A program made the translations under genes and the position numbers. 64,000 bases of DNA, from contig JAEYOK010000028.1 of the NCBI GenBank assembly GCA_023411795.1, positions 1 to 64,000 of the forward strand, in the 5' to 3' direction. This DNA comes from Bacillota bacterium. Its GTDB lineage: Bacteria; Bacillota; Clostridia; DSM-8532. Below the pieces are notes generated by a model, which had not been told where the DNA came from, made no database searches, and worked only from the letters and a program-made list of their open reading frames with translations. Positions 60,486 to 64,000 of this stretch are shown here, piece after piece (position 1 is the stretch's first letter; the number at the start of each line of letters is the position of its first letter).

Positions 60486-61340
60486 TCATGGAAGGCAGAC
60501 TTTCTCTGTATGAGAGAGTTGATAGTATTCGTTTATTTCTTCGTTAAGTTTGGCAATATCAGGACCGAAGCCGCAGGTTATCCCAAATAGTTTATACCCG
60601 TCGGAGCCAAAGGCGAATGAACCCTTTTTATTATCCCACCATGTGTCTACACTCAGTCTTGACCCTGGGATGGATTTCCATTCTCCGGAGTCATATTCTC
60701 GGATATAAATATTTCTATATTCAAATGACCTGAGTTGATTGCTGTAGCTGTACCAGTAGTTTTCCATGAACTGAGACATTCCGCCGGTGAAGAAGGAGCT
60801 TGAAAGGCCTGTGTCAAAGCAGCTGATCTTTGTCCACTTGCTTTTTTCAATATCTTCAATCCATTGCTCCACAAAGGTGTGGCCTGTCTTCGCATCATCA
60901 TAGCAGTTCAGATACATACGATACCATTTGCCGGCTTTCCACTCATATCCGGCTATGTAGTTTGTGCCTTCTCCCTCGCCACCAAATGCATTTGTATGAT
61001 TTGATTCGGGATAAACGCATTGGGCCCTGAGTATTGTGTCATTCTGGTTTTCATCCAAATAATGAATCTCCCAAAATGACATGATTGCCATCTTACCGTC
61101 ATGGGTGTTCTGAAGACCGGCATAGGCGCCGCCTTTATTCGTCACCTGATATTGCTTTGAAAGTTAGACGGTATCCATTTCCCAGTTGCAGAGGGCCCAA
61201 TAAGTACACATGGCATCATAGTCTGCTTTAAAATCAATAAGAAAACCAGAGTACTTACCGCTTGTTCCGGTAAGGTCAGGATCGGAGTAGATATTATGAG
61301 CCATTCCCTTCTCCGGATTGCTTTTCAGCAAATATTTTAT
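60486..61340 (-). pseudogene. DUF3472-type gene remnant with in-frame stop
   Basis: The frame from 61340 down to 60486 encodes a continuous DUF3472-like protein end broken by TAA at 61164-61166. Before the stop it reads KGMAHNIYSDPDLTGTSG ... CTYWALCNWEMDTV and after it LSKQYQVTNKGGAYAGLQ. The N-terminus is also lost: a TGA lies in frame at 61341-61343. The 3' part (219 residues from GTG 61145) includes FVEQWIEDIEKSKW. DUF3472 proteins are secreted and of unknown, perhaps glycan-related, function. The sequence splits rplS and rbgA. Confidence 0.8.
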
Positions 61341-61438
61341 TCATACGACACAAAGTAAGACAAATGTCGGCTATTGTTTGATGTAATTTTAGGTTACAAT
61401 AGATATATGGCATAAATAGATATATGGAGTGATATAGT

Positions 61439-62299
61439 TTGATAATTCAATGGTTTCCGGGGCATATGGCTAAAACAAGACGTATTATGACCGAGCATTT
61501 GAAGCTGGTGGATGTTGTTATAGAATTACTGGATGCCCGTATTCCCCAGTCGAGTAGAAACCCGGAGATAGATTCAATTCTAAATACAAAACCCAGAGTA
61601 ATTGCTTTAAATAAGAGTGATTTGTCGGACCCTGTCCATAATAATGGGTGGAGAGAGTATTTTGCAAAACAAGGTGTTAGTGTTATTTATACAAATGCTA
61701 TTACGGGCATGGGGTTAGGTGAGTTAAAAGGTAAGCTTAAGCAGTTGACTCAAAAAAAGCTTGAGTCAGCGCAGGCCAGAGGTAGAATGCAAAGACCGAT
61801 AAAAACCATGGTCGTGGGTATTCCTAATGTGGGAAAGTCGGCATTTATAAATAAAATGGCTGGGAAAGCCTCGGCTATTACCGGGGACAGGCCGGGTGTC
61901 ACAAGGTCTGAGCAATGGGTTCGTGTTAACCCTGAGATTATGCTTATGGATACCCCGGGAATTCTTTGGCCTAAGTTTGAGGACAAACTCACAGGCCTGA
62001 ATCTTGCATTCACAGGAGCCATAAAAGACGAAATAATGGACACAACCGAGCTTGCGGCAAAGCTTATGGAGACATTGGTAACCGCTTATCCGGAAAGGAT
62101 AAAAGAGCGCTATAAGCTGGAAGAAGTACAAGGTAAGGACGGTTTTACTCTCTTGGAAGATGCCGGAAGAAAGCGCGGTTGCCTGGTTTCGGGAGGAGAA
62201 GTGGATCTCAACAGAATTGCTTTAATTGTTCTTGACGAGTTCAGGGGTGGAAGGATAGGTAAAATAACATTAGAGCTTCCTCCAAAGGAGGTTTTATAA
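61439..62299 (+). CDS. rbgA: Ribosome biogenesis GTPase RbgA (YlqF)
   Basis: A 286-residue circularly permuted GTPase for late 50S assembly. The start IIQWFPGHMAKTRR is typical; G4 NKSD comes before G1 GIPNVGKSAFIN, then GVT and DTPG. The start codon is TTG with GGAG nine bases before. A C-terminal RNA-binding helical domain follows. Usual order rplS-rbgA-rnhB is kept except for the pseudogene insert. Confidence 0.96.
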   Translation: MIIQWFPGHMAKTRRIMTEHLKLVDVVIELLDARIPQSSRNPEIDSILNTKPRVIALNKSDLSDPVHNNGWREYFAKQGVSVIYTNAITGMGLGELKGKLKQLTQKKLESAQARGRMQRPIKTMVVGIPNVGKSAFINKMAGKASAITGDRPGVTRSEQWVRVNPEIMLMDTPGILWPKFEDKLTGLNLAFTGAIKDEIMDTTELAAKLMETLVTAYPERIKERYKLEEVQGKDGFTLLEDAGRKRGCLVSGGEVDLNRIALIVLDEFRGGRIGKITLELPPKEVL

Positions 62300-62300
62300 G

Positions 62301-63065
62301 GTGAAGAAACTAACTCTAAAGAGCCTTAAAGAACAAGCTGACACAATGGCTATAGAAGATGCTTTCAAATGGCTTATTTCACTTTCTGAAGAATATGGAG
62401 AGTCGGTTAAGAATCTTGCCGATAAATATTATAAGAGAATGGAAGCAATTCGAAAGGAAGAAGATAGACTTCTCAGAATGTCATCAATGGAGCTTGAGGC
62501 ATATGAAAATGGCTATTCCTTTGTGGGCGGAATTGATGAAGCGGGGAGAGGGCCTCTGGCCGGACCTGTTGTGGCCGCTTGTGCCATACTTCCGCCTGGA
62601 GTACTAATACATAAGCTTAATGATTCAAAGAAACTATCTGCGGCTGTCAGGGATGAACTGTATTTGCAGATAAAAGAGAAAGCTGTTTCATACGGCATAG
62701 GAATTGTTGAAAACCATATTATAGATGAAATAAATATCTATGAAGCGACAAAAAAAGCTATGGAGCTTGCCGTCAATTGTATGAAAGTCCGACCTGATTT
62801 TCTGATTATTGATGCGGTTAGGCTGAAACTCAATATTCCTCAAACGGCTGTTCCAAAGGCGGACCAAAATTCGGTTTCAGTTGCGGCTGCTTCTATTTTG
62901 GCCAAAGTAACAAGGGACAGGATTATGGAAAAATACGAAAATATGTACCCCGGCTACGGATTTGCTAAGCATAAAGGATATGGTACGCAAGAACACATAA
63001 TAGCTATAAGGGAGAAGGGCCTTAGCCCAATTCACCGGACAAGCTTTACAGAAAATTTTGTGTAA
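62301..63065 (+). CDS. rnhB: Ribonuclease HII
   Basis: A 254-residue enzyme with a 70-residue N-terminal extension; catalytic core GIDEAGRGPLAGPVVAA (Asp, Glu), FLIIDAVRL (Asp) and the ending QEHIIAIREKGLSPIHRTSF. It removes ribonucleotides from DNA. The start is GTG with AAGGAGG in the end of rbgA; it starts 2 bases after that gene. Confidence 0.96.
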   Translation: MKKLTLKSLKEQADTMAIEDAFKWLISLSEEYGESVKNLADKYYKRMEAIRKEEDRLLRMSSMELEAYENGYSFVGGIDEAGRGPLAGPVVAACAILPPGVLIHKLNDSKKLSAAVRDELYLQIKEKAVSYGIGIVENHIIDEINIYEATKKAMELAVNCMKVRPDFLIIDAVRLKLNIPQTAVPKADQNSVSVAAASILAKVTRDRIMEKYENMYPGYGFAKHKGYGTQEHIIAIREKGLSPIHRTSFTENFV

Positions 63066-63080
63066 ACTGCAGGTGGTTTT

Positions 63081-64000
63081 ATGAATACATCAAATGTAAA
63101 CCAGGCGGTGTCCCAACAAATCTTTCAAATTTTATCCAAGCCTCAGAATGAGACTTTGGCTCAGAATGAGACTTTGGCTCAGAATGAGACTTTGTCTTCT
63201 ACGGAGAATTTGGTTTCTTTGGAGGGTTTAAGTGCGGGTGACATTTTAAAGGGGAGAGTCCAATCCCTAGACAATGGTCTGCTTCTAATACAGCTGCTGG
63301 ATGGATCATCTTTTACTGCAAGTGCTCCCGAAGGGTTTACGGCTAATTTGGGTGATCCCATCACTCTGATGATAGGTGAGAAGCAAAACCATCAAATCAC
63401 CGCTAAAATAATTAATAACACTCAGGTAAATAACAAAACTAACGACAATATACGAAGCAATCTGGAATCCTTAGGTGTATTTAACCCGGATAATATGGTA
63501 TCAAAAGTGTTGGACTTTTTAAAGGCCGAGCCGGGCACACCTTTGGATAAAGCTGCTTTTTTTGTTGCTAACAATCTTTCTGCAGACTCGGAGTTGGGTG
63601 GGATAATTCAAAAAATATCAGAACATGAATTTAGCCTCCACGAAAATCTAAACAGTTTAAAAAACGGTATTATGGACTCTTTGAGCAAGATGAATACCAA
63701 TCAAAGTTCGTCGTTGTTAAAACCTCTGCTATTGAGCCAAACTATGGAAGAGCTTACTGTCAATCTAAAAAATGATTTTCAGAATGTGCCCATAAGGCTT
63801 ATGGAGTCAATATCTCAGAAGGTTAGCGAACTTTTGACCAAAACACTTATGGAAGAGATTTCTGGGCAGGAAGGCGCCAATGTTGCAGCCTCAATAACCA
63901 AAGAGGCTTTTGAGGCAATTATTAATAGTTCTCAGTCAGAAATCAATTCAAATACAGAAGAGCTCAAAGGACTGCTTAATCCGCAAGAAACAGAGAGATT
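63081..64000 (+). CDS. YlqG / FliK-like protein, 3' end outside the window
   Basis: An open frame from ATG 63081 (after GCAGGTGG) to the window edge gives over 300 residues. Its N-terminal part contains three exact-to-near copies of an 18-bp repeat encoding QNETLA (63144-63197). After GDILKGRVQSLDNGLLLIQL comes a beta region and then helical Asn/Ser/Leu-rich sequence. The place after rnhB and the composition match YlqG-like, FliK-related proteins of unknown role. Assignment is by context. Confidence 0.65.
   Translation, partial: MNTSNVNQAVSQQIFQILSKPQNETLAQNETLAQNETLSSTENLVSLEGLSAGDILKGRVQSLDNGLLLIQLLDGSSFTASAPEGFTANLGDPITLMIGEKQNHQITAKIINNTQVNNKTNDNIRSNLESLGVFNPDNMVSKVLDFLKAEPGTPLDKAAFFVANNLSADSELGGIIQKISEHEFSLHENLNSLKNGIMDSLSKMNTNQSSSLLKPLLLSQTMEELTVNLKNDFQNVPIRLMESISQKVSELLTKTLMEEISGQEGANVAASITKEAFEAIINSSQSEINSNTEELKGLLNPQETER

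Noticed and set aside
60653..60901. An 82-residue minus-strand frame inside the DUF3472 remnant
   Set aside because: It is out of phase with the family-like sequence and has no ribosome site.

Overview
The window looks like a chromosomal segment of a low-GC, endospore-forming, S-layer-bearing member of the Clostridia. The signs are a cotJA-cotJB-cotJC spore-coat operon, SLH-domain surface protein, class A PBP, cdaA-cdaR, YlxM/Ffh, RbgA, a threonine T-box, AT-rich sigma-A-type promoters and strong AGGAGG ribosome sites. The archaeal/fungal-type aspartate-semialdehyde dehydrogenase also fits several clostridial lineages. I cannot name a species. Gene density is high and most genes are recognisable housekeeping genes; there is no prophage, CRISPR array or rRNA operon.

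Layout. 1-7.2 kb: end of a DUF3795-like gene, the cotJ operon (minus), a TGS/uridine-kinase fusion, an RlmL-type methyltransferase and a class A PBP. 7.3-10.9 kb: tyrS plus an XRE regulator, two tRNAs, trmK and nif3. 10.9-16.5 kb: a nested inverted-repeat cluster, tldE/tldD, a CPBP membrane protease, an unknown exported protein and a Cof-type HAD phosphatase. 16.5-20.2 kb: T-box-controlled thrS, a repeat/hairpin cluster and holA. 20.2-29.9 kb: a PhoP-box-preceded pstSCAB set and response regulator, then cdaA-cdaR, then the PhoR-type kinase and an SAH/MTA deaminase. 29.9-33.7 kb: rqcH, a 29-residue membrane peptide, CvpA and an EamA transporter. 33.8-39.8 kb: a four-gene cell-envelope operon (repeat-containing exported protein, SLH protein, S41 protease with a peptidoglycan-binding tail, membrane-anchored protein). 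39.8-42.35 kb: a PD-(D/E)XK plus XPD/DinG-type FeS helicase behind an array of LexA-like boxes. 42.5-51.2 kb: a complete oligopeptide ABC transporter with two accessory genes. 51.4-54.5 kb: tRNA-Trp, a TSCPD protein, trmB, ylxM and ffh. 54.5-64 kb: the rpsP-khpA ... rplS-rbgA-rnhB ribosome/SRP cluster, broken up by foreign-looking material.

Most noteworthy points: (i) the helicase promoter carries a 33-bp tandem duplication that multiplies GAAC-N4-GTTC SOS boxes; (ii) the c-di-AMP synthase pair sits between the phosphate response regulator and its likely kinase, and no phoU is present; (iii) rimM and trmD are missing from between khpA and rplS, where asd, a YozG/DUF2975 autoregulated operon and an IS30-family element now lie; (iv) a perfect 11-bp inverted repeat flanks the -10 of the YozG/DUF2975 operon; (v) a 29-residue single-span peptide with a consensus promoter and strong ribosome site precedes cvpA; (vi) a 35-bp direct-repeat pair encloses three tight hairpins between thrS and holA; (vii) a DUF3472 gene has decayed to a remnant with an in-frame stop. 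I did not find a convincing wholly new multi-gene system; the best candidates for new biology are the regulatory architectures and the four-gene envelope operon.
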